From Pseudothermotoga_B sp051235805 (lineage in GTDB: Bacteria; Thermotogota; Thermotogae; Thermotogales; DSM-5069), in assembly GCF_051235805.1 (NCBI RefSeq), contig NZ_JBPNXV010000001.1, positions 310,001 through 374,000 of the forward strand: a stretch of 64,000 bases of DNA, read 5' to 3'. Shown piece by piece: positions 6,841 through 14,664 of this stretch (the stretch's first letter is position 1; each line of letters begins with the position of its first letter). A program made the position numbers and the translations under genes. Under the pieces are notes generated by a model, which was given only the letters and a program-made list of their open reading frames with translations, was not told the DNA's origin and searched no databases.

Positions 6841-8106
6841 TTATTCTTCTTTGAGAAGTTCGTTCGCTTTCCTTTTCAGGACCTTTAATGCTTCTTCTGG
6901 CGTTGTGGTTGTCAACATCACAGATTCGACAGCTTCTTTGATCAGCTGTTCAAACTGTGGTCCTTTGGGATGAAGTGGGACGATATGAGCCTTCTCCATA
7001 TCTTGCAGAAAAACCTTCGCATAAGGATAGTTCTTGAAGGTATCAGACTCTATCAGGGATTTCTTAGGTTGAATAAGCCCCACATTCAAGAGGTAATCTT
7101 CCGGATGGTTGAGCATGTAGTTTATGAATCTCCAAGCCCATTCTTGCTTCTCTTTTGAGCTTTCGGCGTTGACCATGTAGTAGTGTCCATAGTAATTGCA
7201 TCGGACATCCTTGACAGCATCTTTGAAGACAGGGAATGGTACGACCATCCATTCTTTACTGTTGTAGAAGTTTGGGTTTTCTGCTTTGATTCTATCTATC
7301 TGGTATAGACCAGATAGACACATCGTGATTGTGTTGTTGTCCTTGTTGAATTCCTTTCTTGCAGCTGTGTACGTAGGAGAACCCAGGTTCTTACCATTTG
7401 GTCCCCATTCTTTCATGAATTTCAGTACTTTTAGCCAAGCCTCGTCGTTCACGATGGCAACTTTACCGTCTTCACTGAACAGAGCTCCACCAAGTTGCTC
7501 AACCATGGGCAAGAAGAATGTCAGATAGTATGGATATCGAAAGTCAAAGCCTCTTCTCTTGAGTATTTGCCCATCTCTTATGACGAGCTTCTCGCTGACC
7601 TGCATCATCTCTTCCCACGTTTTTGGATAGTCTTTTTCGGGATCAAGTCCCACTTCTCTGAAGTATTTTTTGTTGATGAAAACACTCCAATTTGTGAGTT
7701 CCAATGGCAGACCATAGATCTTGCCTTGATAGGTAACCGCATCAAGAGCTCCTTCAACATAGAGGTCTTTGAGTTCGCCAAAATCTTTCAAGCCAAGTAC
7801 ACTCAGATTCACTGGGGCCACTCTTTCGTTGATGATGTAGGGGTACGCATCTTGTATCTCCATGTTGAAGATGTCAGGCCCTTTGCGAGCAGCGAATGCA
7901 GTCAGCACAACTTCTCTGATCTTTGCCGATGGGTATGTCACGCGCGTGATCTTAACATCTGGGTACATCTTTTCAAATTCTTGGATGTACCGCTCCTCCA
8001 GAGGAGTCCTGTTTGGATCTTCGTGTGTCCAGAAGATTATCTCGATTCGAGCGGCGAGCAACGAGACTGACAAGACAAAGATTAACAAAACCGCTAACCA
8101 CTTCAT
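6841..8106 (-). CDS. Sugar ABC transporter substrate-binding protein (family 1)
   Basis: This is an extracytoplasmic solute-binding protein of the MalE/UgpB type, 421 residues. A signal peptide (MKWLAVLLIFVLSVSLLAA) is followed by IEIIFWTHEDPNRTPLEERY and the family hallmark RKGPDIFNMEIQDAYPYI near 75-95. The ATG at 8106 is chosen because it begins the signal peptide and follows a GAGGGGGGG site; the frame is open further upstream but that part is not protein-like. It is the first gene of the operon with the two permeases. The ligand cannot be read from sequence. Confidence 0.9.
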   Translation of the reverse strand: MKWLAVLLIFVLSVSLLAARIEIIFWTHEDPNRTPLEERYIQEFEKMYPDVKITRVTYPSAKIREVVLTAFAARKGPDIFNMEIQDAYPYIINERVAPVNLSVLGLKDFGELKDLYVEGALDAVTYQGKIYGLPLELTNWSVFINKKYFREVGLDPEKDYPKTWEEMMQVSEKLVIRDGQILKRRGFDFRYPYYLTFFLPMVEQLGGALFSEDGKVAIVNDEAWLKVLKFMKEWGPNGKNLGSPTYTAARKEFNKDNNTITMCLSGLYQIDRIKAENPNFYNSKEWMVVPFPVFKDAVKDVRCNYYGHYYMVNAESSKEKQEWAWRFINYMLNHPEDYLLNVGLIQPKKSLIESDTFKNYPYAKVFLQDMEKAHIVPLHPKGPQFEQLIKEAVESVMLTTTTPEEALKVLKRKANELLKEE

Positions 8107-8149
8107 ACCAATCCCCCCCTCTCTACATAGAATCAATACCTTCAACAGT

Positions 8150-8177
8150 ATTATACCCTTATACACCTGGAAATACC
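8150..8177 (-). promoter_or_regulatory. Promoter of the sugar ABC operon
   Basis: On the minus strand TATAAT (8150-8155) lies about 45 nt upstream of the binding-protein start. The -35 region is a weak TTGGTA-like element about 18 nt further upstream. Confidence 0.5.
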
Positions 8178-8385
8178 AAGAGATATAGCATCTGTCACTG
8201 GTAGTGGGAATACTCTGCAAAGTTGAAGACCTTTCTGCATAAGCTGATGTGGGATTCTCTATGCTTCAAATATATTCCAATCTTGTATTGTGAGGACTTT
8301 TCTCTATGTTGAAGGTTCGTGGAAGATCTAACAAAACAAAATCTCAAGAGTGTTTAGTTTTTAGAGTGTATCTGTTGTGTCAAAA

Positions 8386-8408
8386 ACAAAAGGGCACACA
8401 AAGTGCCC
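8386..8408 (-). terminator. Terminator after tRNA-Glu
   Basis: On the minus strand GGGCAC pairs with GTGCCC over a 5-nt loop (8392-8408), followed by TTTTGTTTTTG. Confidence 0.75.
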
Positions 8409-8426
8409 TTGTTCAAGATTTTTGGG

Positions 8427-8502
8427 TGGCGCCCCCAAGGGGATTCGAACCCCTGCTTCTGGCTTGAAAGGCCAGTGTCCTAGGCCGCTAGACGATGGGG
8501 GC
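8427..8502 (-). tRNA. tRNA-Glu (anticodon TTC)
   Basis: The sequence folds into a complete cloverleaf: acceptor GCCCCCA paired to TGGGGGC, anticodon stem CTGGC/GCCAG around the loop CTTTCAA (anticodon TTC), T arm with GGTTCGAAT, encoded CCA end. It is followed by its own terminator. Confidence 0.96.
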
Positions 8503-9066
8503 TCAGCACAAGGTTATATTACACTATCTCACCAAAATGGTCAAGAGGTCTTTTGGTTCTGTTCGCTAAGCCTTGTGTGGCAGATCCATCTTTCTTTTCT
8601 CTCGCTTTAGTGAGAAAATGAGATTACCCAGAATAGCTCGATGCAAACGCAATTACAAATAAAGATCATCTACATTCGAAGTTTTAGGTGCTCCTTAGTC
8701 TGAGTGGGCGCAAATATAAAGATTTAGACAGTATCAAGTGAATTCAAGAAACGGACTGTACAAATTAGAGAATTCTGAGCGAGTGATGGTGTTATTTTTC
8801 ACACGCTGTATTGGTGATTGACTAACTGAGAATCACACAATCTTTGCCCTATGCGTAGAGTCAGAAGACAGCTGATTTGGCGTGGTATGTTAGAATGCTT
8901 CGATAATCGTGCAAAGAGCCTTAGATTTTGAAAAAGATGAATAAAAGCGTTCAGCAAAACTCATACTAACGGACAGTTTATCTGTTCTTCTGAGTCTAAC
9001 AGAATGACAAAGGTTGATTTTTCTATCTACTCACAAAGTGCTTAAGAAAGCCAACCAGATTCTCAA
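8503..9066. other. Non-coding gap between two tRNA genes
   Basis: There is no reading frame with a ribosome binding site or recognisable protein on either strand. The stretch is AT-rich with only short imperfect inverted repeats. It should contain the tRNA-Glu promoter, which I could not place with confidence. Confidence 0.4.
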
Positions 9067-9089
9067 GAAAAAAGGCGGCAGATGCCGCC
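9067..9089 (-). terminator. Terminator after tRNA-Pro
   Basis: On the minus strand GGCGGC pairs with GCCGCC over a 4-nt loop (9074-9089), followed by TTTTTT; it begins directly after the tRNA CCA end. Confidence 0.85.
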
Positions 9090-9167
9090 TGGTCGGGGCG
9101 ACTGGACTTGAACCAGCGACCTCTTGCGCCCCATGCAAGCGCGCTAGCCAAACTGCGCCACGCCCCG
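9090..9167 (-). tRNA. tRNA-Pro (anticodon GGG)
   Basis: Acceptor CGGGGCG pairs with CGCCCCG, D arm GCGC/GCGC, anticodon stem CTTGC/GCAAG around ATGGGGC (anticodon GGG), T loop GGTTCAAGT, discriminator A and encoded CCA. Confidence 0.95.
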
Positions 9168-9199
9168 CGTGAATAATGATACCACTTTAGAGAAAGTAT

Positions 9200-9430
9200 G
9201 TGAACTACCCATGACTAAAGTCGTGGGCTTCCTGCTTCATCGACCGAGCTTGCTGCTGAAAAGCTAAGGTTTGACTTCCCAGCAGTAGAAACCCAATCTC
9301 CACAGGCATAGCCATTAGGCTCGGGTCGTCCCAACCCTACATGTTTATCATAGCTTAAATCACAGAATAAATCAAGTGGGAAGATGCTATAGGTTACTCA
9401 TGTCTAAAGACACGAGAATGTTGTTACGTT
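9200..9430 (-). mobile_element. IS605-family mini-element, transposase-less, with omega-RNA-like end
   Basis: On the minus strand the right side ends in a hairpin CCCACGAC-TTTA-GTCATGGG (9208-9227) followed by TAGTTCAC (to 9200), the form typical of IS605 right ends and of the 3' end of TnpB guide (omega) RNAs. The other side has an analogous 8-bp hairpin with the same TTTA loop on this strand (9397-9416), as left ends have. The roughly 170 nt between contain no open reading frame but several GC-rich stem segments (GGGTTGGGACGACCC and GGTTTCTACTGCTGGG regions), as in omega-RNA scaffolds. It is best read as a deletion derivative that kept both ends. Exact boundaries are uncertain. Confidence 0.6.
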
Positions 9431-9542
9431 TCAAGTAGTAAAGGAATGAATTGAGATTTTTTTCTGAGTTGTCTTTGTTTTACACTATCTGTTGATTTTT
9501 TCTCGGCAAAGTGATATCATTTTTTGGAAATTGTCGCTTCAG

Positions 9543-9570
9543 TTGACTGTTATAAATTGTGTGATATGAT
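9543..9570 (+). promoter_or_regulatory. Promoter of rpmE
   Basis: TTGACT (9543-9548), 16-nt spacer, TATGAT (9565-9570), about 40 nt before the rpmE start. Confidence 0.65.
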
Positions 9571-9609
9571 TGATAAGGTAAACAAGAAGTTTGGAGAGGT
9601 GATATAAGA

Positions 9610-9825
9610 ATGAAGGAAAAGATACATCCAGAGATGAAGTTTCTTACGGTAAAGTGCGCTTGTGGTGCAGAGCATAAGTTTTACACAACAAAGGAGAACG
9701 TGAGAATAGACGTGTGCTCCAGCTGTCATCCGCTGTACAAGGGACTTTCAGGCGCGAGCTTGGTAATAGACACCGAAGGTAGAATCGAAAAATTCCGCCG
9801 CAAATACAAAGGTAAGCAATATTGA
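9610..9825 (+). CDS. rpmE: 50S ribosomal protein L31
   Basis: This 71-residue protein begins MKEKIHPEMKFLTVKCACG, the L31 signature, and has four cysteines (C16, C18, and the CSSC pair at about 37-40), the zinc-binding form of L31. The ribosome binding site GGAGAGGTGAT precedes ATG 9610. It is followed by the S1-domain gene and both probably share the promoter at 9543. Confidence 0.97.
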   Translation: MKEKIHPEMKFLTVKCACGAEHKFYTTKENVRIDVCSSCHPLYKGLSGASLVIDTEGRIEKFRRKYKGKQY

Positions 9826-9857
9826 AGGCAATACATTCTTCAAGGAGGGGCATTTTT

Positions 9858-10220
9858 GTGACAAAGGTTGGAGACGTTGTGAAGAGCAAGGTAACTCAAA
9901 TCACTAAGTTCGGAGCAGTAGTCACACTCGAGAGTGGAGAACCAGGTTTTATTCACATTTCCAAGATTGCGAATCAGTATGTGAAGAACGTCGAGGATTT
10001 TCTGAAGCAAGGTCAAGAGGTCACCGCAAGAGTCATCGGTAAGACAAAGGATGGAAAGTGGGAACTTTCTCTGAAAGAGCAGAAAGGTACCGAGGAACAG
10101 AAAAGTGCAGGTTCAAGCAAGGCAGATTTTGAGAGAAAACTCGCTAAGTTCATGAAGGAAAGCGAGAGAAGAATGGCAGAGTATCGCAAGAGGGTAGAGA
10201 AAAAGGGTGGGAGGTTCTAA
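9858..10220 (+). CDS. S1-domain RNA-binding protein (YabR/GSP13-like)
   Basis: The N-terminal 75 residues are a single S1 OB-fold (VGDVVKSKVTQITKFGAVVTL, GFIHISKIA, LKQGQEVTARVIGKT, KWELSLK); the last 45 residues are basic and charged and probably disordered. Small S1 proteins of this kind bind RNA or ribosomes. I chose GTG 9858 because AAGGAGGGG lies seven bases upstream; the reading frame extends 12 codons further but without a binding site. Its stop overlaps the stop of the convergent L,D-transpeptidase gene. Confidence 0.85.
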   Translation: MTKVGDVVKSKVTQITKFGAVVTLESGEPGFIHISKIANQYVKNVEDFLKQGQEVTARVIGKTKDGKWELSLKEQKGTEEQKSAGSSKADFERKLAKFMKESERRMAEYRKRVEKKGGRF

Positions 10221-11419
10221 AGAAGATCCTCAAGTCTTTCAGGAAAAGGTTCTGTGTTTCTAATGACTATTATTTTAGTTCCAACGTCGACAAAGGCATC
10301 CAAGGTTTCCACATCTTGATTCAACATACGTACGCAACCGTGGGAGATTCTTTTTCCAATCTCCCACGGTTTTGTTGTACCGTGAATACCATAGGTGGGG
10401 TTCGACAGTTGCAAAAACCTTGTGCCCAAGCCATTTATGGGTGATCTTGGTGGTATGTACTCGCCATACCAGTACAACGCAGGATCGATCTCTTTCTTGG
10501 TGATCCAGTAAATTCCTGGGGGTGTAGTATCACTCTTTCCAATGGCTGCAGGAAAGGTCTTCACTAAGAAACCGTTGTAGTAAACAGCCATGCGTGCCAC
10601 CATTGTGTTTATGACTACTGTTGTCAACGCGCTGTCAAATCTAACTCTTGCCAGCTTCAGCGTCGTGCCCGCGATGATCCTACTGCCGTCTTCTAAACCG
10701 TTGGCAAGCTCAAGATCTGCTATCCTTAGTCCGTAGGTGTTTGCAATTGACCAAAGCGTTTCACCAGATTTGACAAGGTGTTGATAAGGTGGTACCTGCT
10801 CGACGATATATGGTGCCGTGCTGCCTCGTAGGAAATTCGCTATTCCTCCAAGAATGAAGAGATCTCTCTTGAGCTGTTTTTTCATGCCGTATGGTAACTC
10901 AAAGTCCAATGTGATCTGGTGAATACCGTCCTTTAGTGGATTATCTGTGTAGAGGTAGAGATAACCAGAGTACGTGAAAGAGTGAAAGTTGCTGTTTTGC
11001 AGAGTACATTTGATGAATTTCCAGTCTTTTGGAATCTTCAATATCACGTACAATCTTTTGTTGTGCTGAGTATCGCTGAAAAGGAACAATTCCGGTTGTT
11101 CTCTGAAGGTTGTTATTCTCAAAACAGTAGGATTGGTCCCGGTCATAGGACTGTGAAGAATGTTCTTTCCAGTGACTTCGGGGATTACCCAATCAGTTCT
11201 GGAAACGTCAAAAATGAAAGTCCCTTGAGAGCTTTCTTTTACAAGTCTGTGGCCGGTTTGAGTGAAAATATATGCCCTTTGAGGACCAAGCTGGGTGTAA
11301 AGTGGTTTGACAGCAAAGGTGAGTTTCTCGTTTTCAAAGGACAGAACAGTCAGTTCATGGTCTATTCCAAATGCCAACAAGCTCAAGCAGAATATCAAGA
11401 GCAATGCGCTCTTTCTCAT
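10217..11419 (-). CDS. L,D-transpeptidase (YkuD) with LysM domain, secreted
   Basis: The order is: signal peptide (MRKSALLLIFCLSLLAFG), about 190 residues of beta-type sequence of unknown fold, a LysM peptidoglycan-binding domain (HLVKSGETLWSIANTYG, about residues 215-258), then a YkuD catalytic domain (about 265-390) with the active-site pattern IHGTTKP and SHGCVRML. Such enzymes make or exchange 3-3 peptidoglycan crosslinks in the periplasm. ATG 11419 starts the signal peptide; an upstream ATG at 11446 is in frame. The gene begins inside the end of coaBC, so the two are probably coupled. Confidence 0.9.
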   Translation of the reverse strand: MRKSALLLIFCLSLLAFGIDHELTVLSFENEKLTFAVKPLYTQLGPQRAYIFTQTGHRLVKESSQGTFIFDVSRTDWVIPEVTGKNILHSPMTGTNPTVLRITTFREQPELFLFSDTQHNKRLYVILKIPKDWKFIKCTLQNSNFHSFTYSGYLYLYTDNPLKDGIHQITLDFELPYGMKKQLKRDLFILGGIANFLRGSTAPYIVEQVPPYQHLVKSGETLWSIANTYGLRIADLELANGLEDGSRIIAGTTLKLARVRFDSALTTVVINTMVARMAVYYNGFLVKTFPAAIGKSDTTPPGIYWITKKEIDPALYWYGEYIPPRSPINGLGTRFLQLSNPTYGIHGTTKPWEIGKRISHGCVRMLNQDVETLDAFVDVGTKIIVIRNTEPFPERLEDLL

Positions 11420-12536
11420 CAGGACCAACTCTCTTTGCCATACCATCTTTCTTGAAGATAATCACGCTGTTTTTGTCACTTCCCATTGCTTCAACTTGAT
11501 TGGCAACTATCATGTCAAGGTTCTTAGTGAAAAGTTTTTCTTTAGCATATTCTTCGAGTGACTCTGATTCTACTGCAAAGCCAACAAGAATCTGGTTTTT
11601 CTTTTTGCAGCCCAGATACTTCAAGATATCCGTTGTCCTTTTCATAAGTATTTGAAGTTCTTCTGCTGTCTTTTTTATCTTTGTCTTGCTTGTTTGAACC
11701 GGTGTGTAATCAGCTACAGCGGCAGCCATTATAACAACATCAACTTGCTCAAATCTTTCAACCACCGCATCAAACATCTCTTGAGCGCTTTCAATTCTAA
11801 CGAATTCATCTACAAAATACGGTGGTTGGATCGATGCTGGTCCAGAGACCAATCTCACAAATGCACCCAATCTTTTTGCAATCTTCGCTAGTTCATAACC
11901 CATCTTCCCACTTGAACGATTCGAGATAACCCTCACGGGGTCGATTGGCTCCCAGGTTGGTCCAGCTGTGATGAGAATTTTCATACCTTTTAAGGGTTTT
12001 TCCCAATGAAGAATCTTGATCGCTTCCTCGACGATTTCATTCTCTGGGTATCTTCCTTTACCGTACTCTCCACAAGCGAGATGGCCCACCGTTGGTTCAA
12101 GGACCCACCAGCCTCTTTGGTTCAAAGCTCTCAAGTTCTCTTGTGTGAGTGGATTTTCGTACATTCTGTAATTCATAGCCGGCACAATCAGTTTTTTATC
12201 GCCGTTGTACGCAAGACAAATCATTGTCAGTAGATTGTCGGCAAAACCGTGAGCTATTTTTGCAATCGTATTAGCGGTCGCCGGTGCAATGACCAGTACG
12301 TCTGGCCATTTCGAGAGATCTGTGTGTGGTATGAAGCCATTTCTTATGTTAAATGAATCTGAGTCAGTATAGACCTCACAGTTTCCAACAGCTGAAAACA
12401 AATCCTTTGACACGAGTCTCTCCGCACTCTGTGTCATGATTATTTTCAGTTCATTTCCTTCTTTTCTCAGGGAACTGGCAAGCCCAGCGACCTTATAGAT
12501 CGCTATGCACCCAGTCACTCCCAAAAGGATCTTCAT
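11355..12536 (-). CDS. coaBC: Bifunctional phosphopantothenoylcysteine decarboxylase / phosphopantothenate-cysteine ligase
   Basis: This enzyme performs two steps of coenzyme A synthesis. The N-terminal CoaC flavoprotein domain (1-180) shows GVTGCIAIYK, the HTDLSKWPD histidine, the PAMNYRMY substrate clamp and the active-site cysteine in GHLACGEYGKGR. The CoaB domain (185-393) shows ITAGPTWEPIDPVR, NRSSGKMG and the KIKK lysines. Length 393 is normal. It follows rpoZ with a 1-nt gap, an order (gmk-rpoZ-coaBC) that is widely conserved in bacteria. Confidence 0.97.
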   Translation of the reverse strand: MKILLGVTGCIAIYKVAGLASSLRKEGNELKIIMTQSAERLVSKDLFSAVGNCEVYTDSDSFNIRNGFIPHTDLSKWPDVLVIAPATANTIAKIAHGFADNLLTMICLAYNGDKKLIVPAMNYRMYENPLTQENLRALNQRGWWVLEPTVGHLACGEYGKGRYPENEIVEEAIKILHWEKPLKGMKILITAGPTWEPIDPVRVISNRSSGKMGYELAKIAKRLGAFVRLVSGPASIQPPYFVDEFVRIESAQEMFDAVVERFEQVDVVIMAAAVADYTPVQTSKTKIKKTAEELQILMKRTTDILKYLGCKKKNQILVGFAVESESLEEYAKEKLFTKNLDMIVANQVEAMGSDKNSVIIFKKDGMAKRVGPDEKERIALDILLELVGIWNRP

Positions 12537-12537
12537 A

Positions 12538-12768
12538 TCACTTTACTTCTGGAAGAAGAATTCTGAGAATCTCCTCGTTCTTGATTCTTATGTAACCTTC
12601 TTGCAACTCTTTGAAGGCTATAGACACCAGATTTCCATCAGGTGTTGTTGTATATGGTTTCGCATATTCTTTCAGAGCCTCGGCTCTTTTTGCCACGGCT
12701 ATTGGTACGGCATACTTGTAAGGAATTCTCTTAGACAAATAGTCGTAGTTAACGACCGGTTTGCTCAT
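12538..12768 (-). CDS. rpoZ: RNA polymerase omega subunit
   Basis: This 76-residue protein has the omega pattern: an N-terminal YDYLSKRIPYKYAVPIAVAKRAEAL segment followed by a conserved K and an acidic C-terminus (IAFKELQEGYIRI). ATG 12768 follows GGAGGTGA with a 7-nt spacing; the earlier in-frame GTG lies inside that site. The start overlaps the end of gmk by 20 nt. Confidence 0.92.
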   Translation of the reverse strand: MSKPVVNYDYLSKRIPYKYAVPIAVAKRAEALKEYAKPYTTTPDGNLVSIAFKELQEGYIRIKNEEILRILLPEVK

Positions 12769-13387
12769 TCGTTTCACCTCCGTTTTCGAAAAATCTGTGT
12801 ACTCCGAGACGATCGATAACTCTTTTCACCTTCAATTGTTCAGCAACGATTATGGAACACAACTGGTCAACCGACTCTTGTAGATTAGCATTGACTATTA
12901 TATACTCGAAAACTGGGATATACGACAGCTCTTTTTTTGCGTCATCCAAACGACGCTCGAGATTTTCTTTTGTCTCAGTACCTCGGTTGATCAGTCTTTG
13001 CTTGAGAACATCGAAAGAAGGTGGGGCTATGAAAATATATACAGCTTCCTTTGCTTTTTTCATGACTGTCATGGCACCTTGAACATCTATATCCAGCAGT
13101 ACGTTCTTTCCTTGATCAAGCTGGTCTTCTACGAACTTTTTCGGTGTTCCATAGTAATGGTTGTGAACAATCGCCCACTCGAGAAATTCGTCGTTCTGTA
13201 TCATTTTCTTGAAGTGATCAAAATCGACAAAGAAGTAATCCTTGCCTTCTGTTTCGCTTGGTCTCCTTGGCCTTGTCGTACATGAGACAGAAAAGACCAG
13301 ATTCTTAACTCTTTTCAAGGTTGCTTCGATGATGGAGGTTTTGCCGACTCCTGATGGTCCGCTGATTACATAAAGAACACCTTTCAC
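12749..13387 (-). CDS. gmk: Guanylate kinase
   Basis: This enzyme phosphorylates GMP to GDP. The P-loop GPSGVGKTS lies at residues 9-17, the GMP-binding SCTTRPRRPSETEGKDYFFV at about 36-55, and the lid region RRLDDAKKEL at about 145. Length 212 is normal with a short C-terminal extension. It is co-transcribed with remA upstream (4 nt gap) and rpoZ downstream (overlap). Confidence 0.97.
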   Translation of the reverse strand: MKGVLYVISGPSGVGKTSIIEATLKRVKNLVFSVSCTTRPRRPSETEGKDYFFVDFDHFKKMIQNDEFLEWAIVHNHYYGTPKKFVEDQLDQGKNVLLDIDVQGAMTVMKKAKEAVYIFIAPPSFDVLKQRLINRGTETKENLERRLDDAKKELSYIPVFEYIIVNANLQESVDQLCSIIVAEQLKVKRVIDRLGVHRFFENGGETNEQTGR

Positions 13388-13391
13388 CCTA

Positions 13392-13667
13392 TTACCTCGC
13401 TTTGCTCAGATCTTCTTCGATCTCTATCATCGACTGTTTGAATCTCTGAGCTATTGTCTCCGGTTGAATGGCGCTGAGGATTATGTGATTGCTATCGGTG
13501 ATGAGTATTGCTCTTGTCTTGCGACCATATGTTGCATCGATGAGTTTTCCCTCATCTTTTGCTTCATCCTTCAATCTCTTGAGTGGTGCAGATTCTGGAT
13601 TCACGATTGCTATCACTCGGTCACCAGAAATCACATTTCCGAAACCTATGTTGATCAGACCGTACAT
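13392..13667 (-). CDS. remA: RemA/DUF370-family regulatory protein
   Basis: This 91-residue protein matches the DUF370 family (MYGLINIGFGNVISGDRVIAIVNPESAPLKRL, later ATYGRKTRAILITDSNHIILSA). In Bacillus subtilis RemA is a DNA-binding activator of matrix and osmoprotection operons that forms ring oligomers. ATG 13667 fits the family start; the GGGAGGTG site lies a little further upstream than usual. The order yicC-remA-gmk-rpoZ-coaBC is also seen in Firmicutes. Confidence 0.9.
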   Translation of the reverse strand: MYGLINIGFGNVISGDRVIAIVNPESAPLKRLKDEAKDEGKLIDATYGRKTRAILITDSNHIILSAIQPETIAQRFKQSMIEIEEDLSKAR

Positions 13668-13688
13668 CGCGGACCGCACCTCCCAATG

Positions 13689-14567
13689 TCATTCGATATT
13701 TTGGACCTGCTCTCTGAACTGAGAGATCAATACCTTTGCTTTCAAAGCACCATCTATGATCCTTTGATCTTGTGACTTGGACAAAATCGTGTTAACCTCT
13801 CTGAACATCTCTTGAGCTAAAAAGTCCAGATGGTTTCCGACCGATTCATTCGAGAGTAATAGTTTCTGTGCCTTCTGGAGATGGCTTTCCAGTCTGGCAA
13901 CTTCTTCGCGGATGTCCGTCTTCTGAACAGCTAAGACAACAGCATTTTCGAGCAAACCTTCGTTCAGTTGGACGGTATCTTCAAGTAATCTCTGGATATC
14001 TTGTTTGATTCTTTCTTTGAGCAAAAGCGGGGCTTCCTGAGAGATCTTGAGTACATCTTTCTGAAATTCAAACAACTGCCGGATAACTCTGAGTAAGTCT
14101 TCAGTGAGCTTCGATCCTTCCGAAACCTTATCTTCGTCCAGCGATCTGAGAGCTTCATTTAATACCGATGTCACGATGCTGAATATTTCTTCTTCTTGCT
14201 GCTGCGGTAATTCAAACCTGATCAATTCACGGAATCTCAAGAGATTCTCAAGGTTGACTGGTTCTGGTATCCCGAGTTGGGTTACTAAGTTCTCAAGGGC
14301 TTCGTAATAACTTCTCGCCAAGCCATAATCGATCCTCACAGCGTCAATCGGCGTTAAAAACTCAATGTATATCCTTATTGTAACCTTTCCACGCTTGATT
14401 ACGCTTTGAGCCAATTGTATTATTTCTTTTTCTCGAGCAGACAAGTAAGAAGGTATTTGAAGATCGGTGGTGAAATATTTCGAGTTCAAAGACCTGATCT
14501 CACATGAGACTCTGTACTTGTCCTTTACCTTATCGAGTTTTGAATAACCTGTCATGCTTTTTGCCAA
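13689..14567 (-). CDS. yicC: YicC/YloC-family endoribonuclease
   Basis: The protein begins with the family hallmark KSMTGYSK and ends with the conserved DFLAQEMFREVNTILSK...ALKAKVLISQFREQVQNIE block (about residues 235-292). E. coli YicC is a ring-shaped ribonuclease that acts on small RNAs. TTG 14567 is preferred because AGGTGATGG lies about 7 nt upstream. The middle of the protein is charged and helical. A 97-nt gap separates it from bamA. Confidence 0.9.
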   Translation of the reverse strand: MAKSMTGYSKLDKVKDKYRVSCEIRSLNSKYFTTDLQIPSYLSAREKEIIQLAQSVIKRGKVTIRIYIEFLTPIDAVRIDYGLARSYYEALENLVTQLGIPEPVNLENLLRFRELIRFELPQQQEEEIFSIVTSVLNEALRSLDEDKVSEGSKLTEDLLRVIRQLFEFQKDVLKISQEAPLLLKERIKQDIQRLLEDTVQLNEGLLENAVVLAVQKTDIREEVARLESHLQKAQKLLLSNESVGNHLDFLAQEMFREVNTILSKSQDQRIIDGALKAKVLISQFREQVQNIE

Positions 14568-14664
14568 AATTCCATCACCTACACCCAATTATAGCATTCT
14601 TTGAGAAAAAATTCCGACTATTGCCCAGAAAGGTTACGATTTCTTCTTTTCACACTTGGTTTCT

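Noticed and set aside
8377..8610. Reading frame across tRNA-Glu
   Set aside because: It is the translation of the tRNA gene; the peptide GAPKGIRTPASGLKG is a well-known tRNA artefact.
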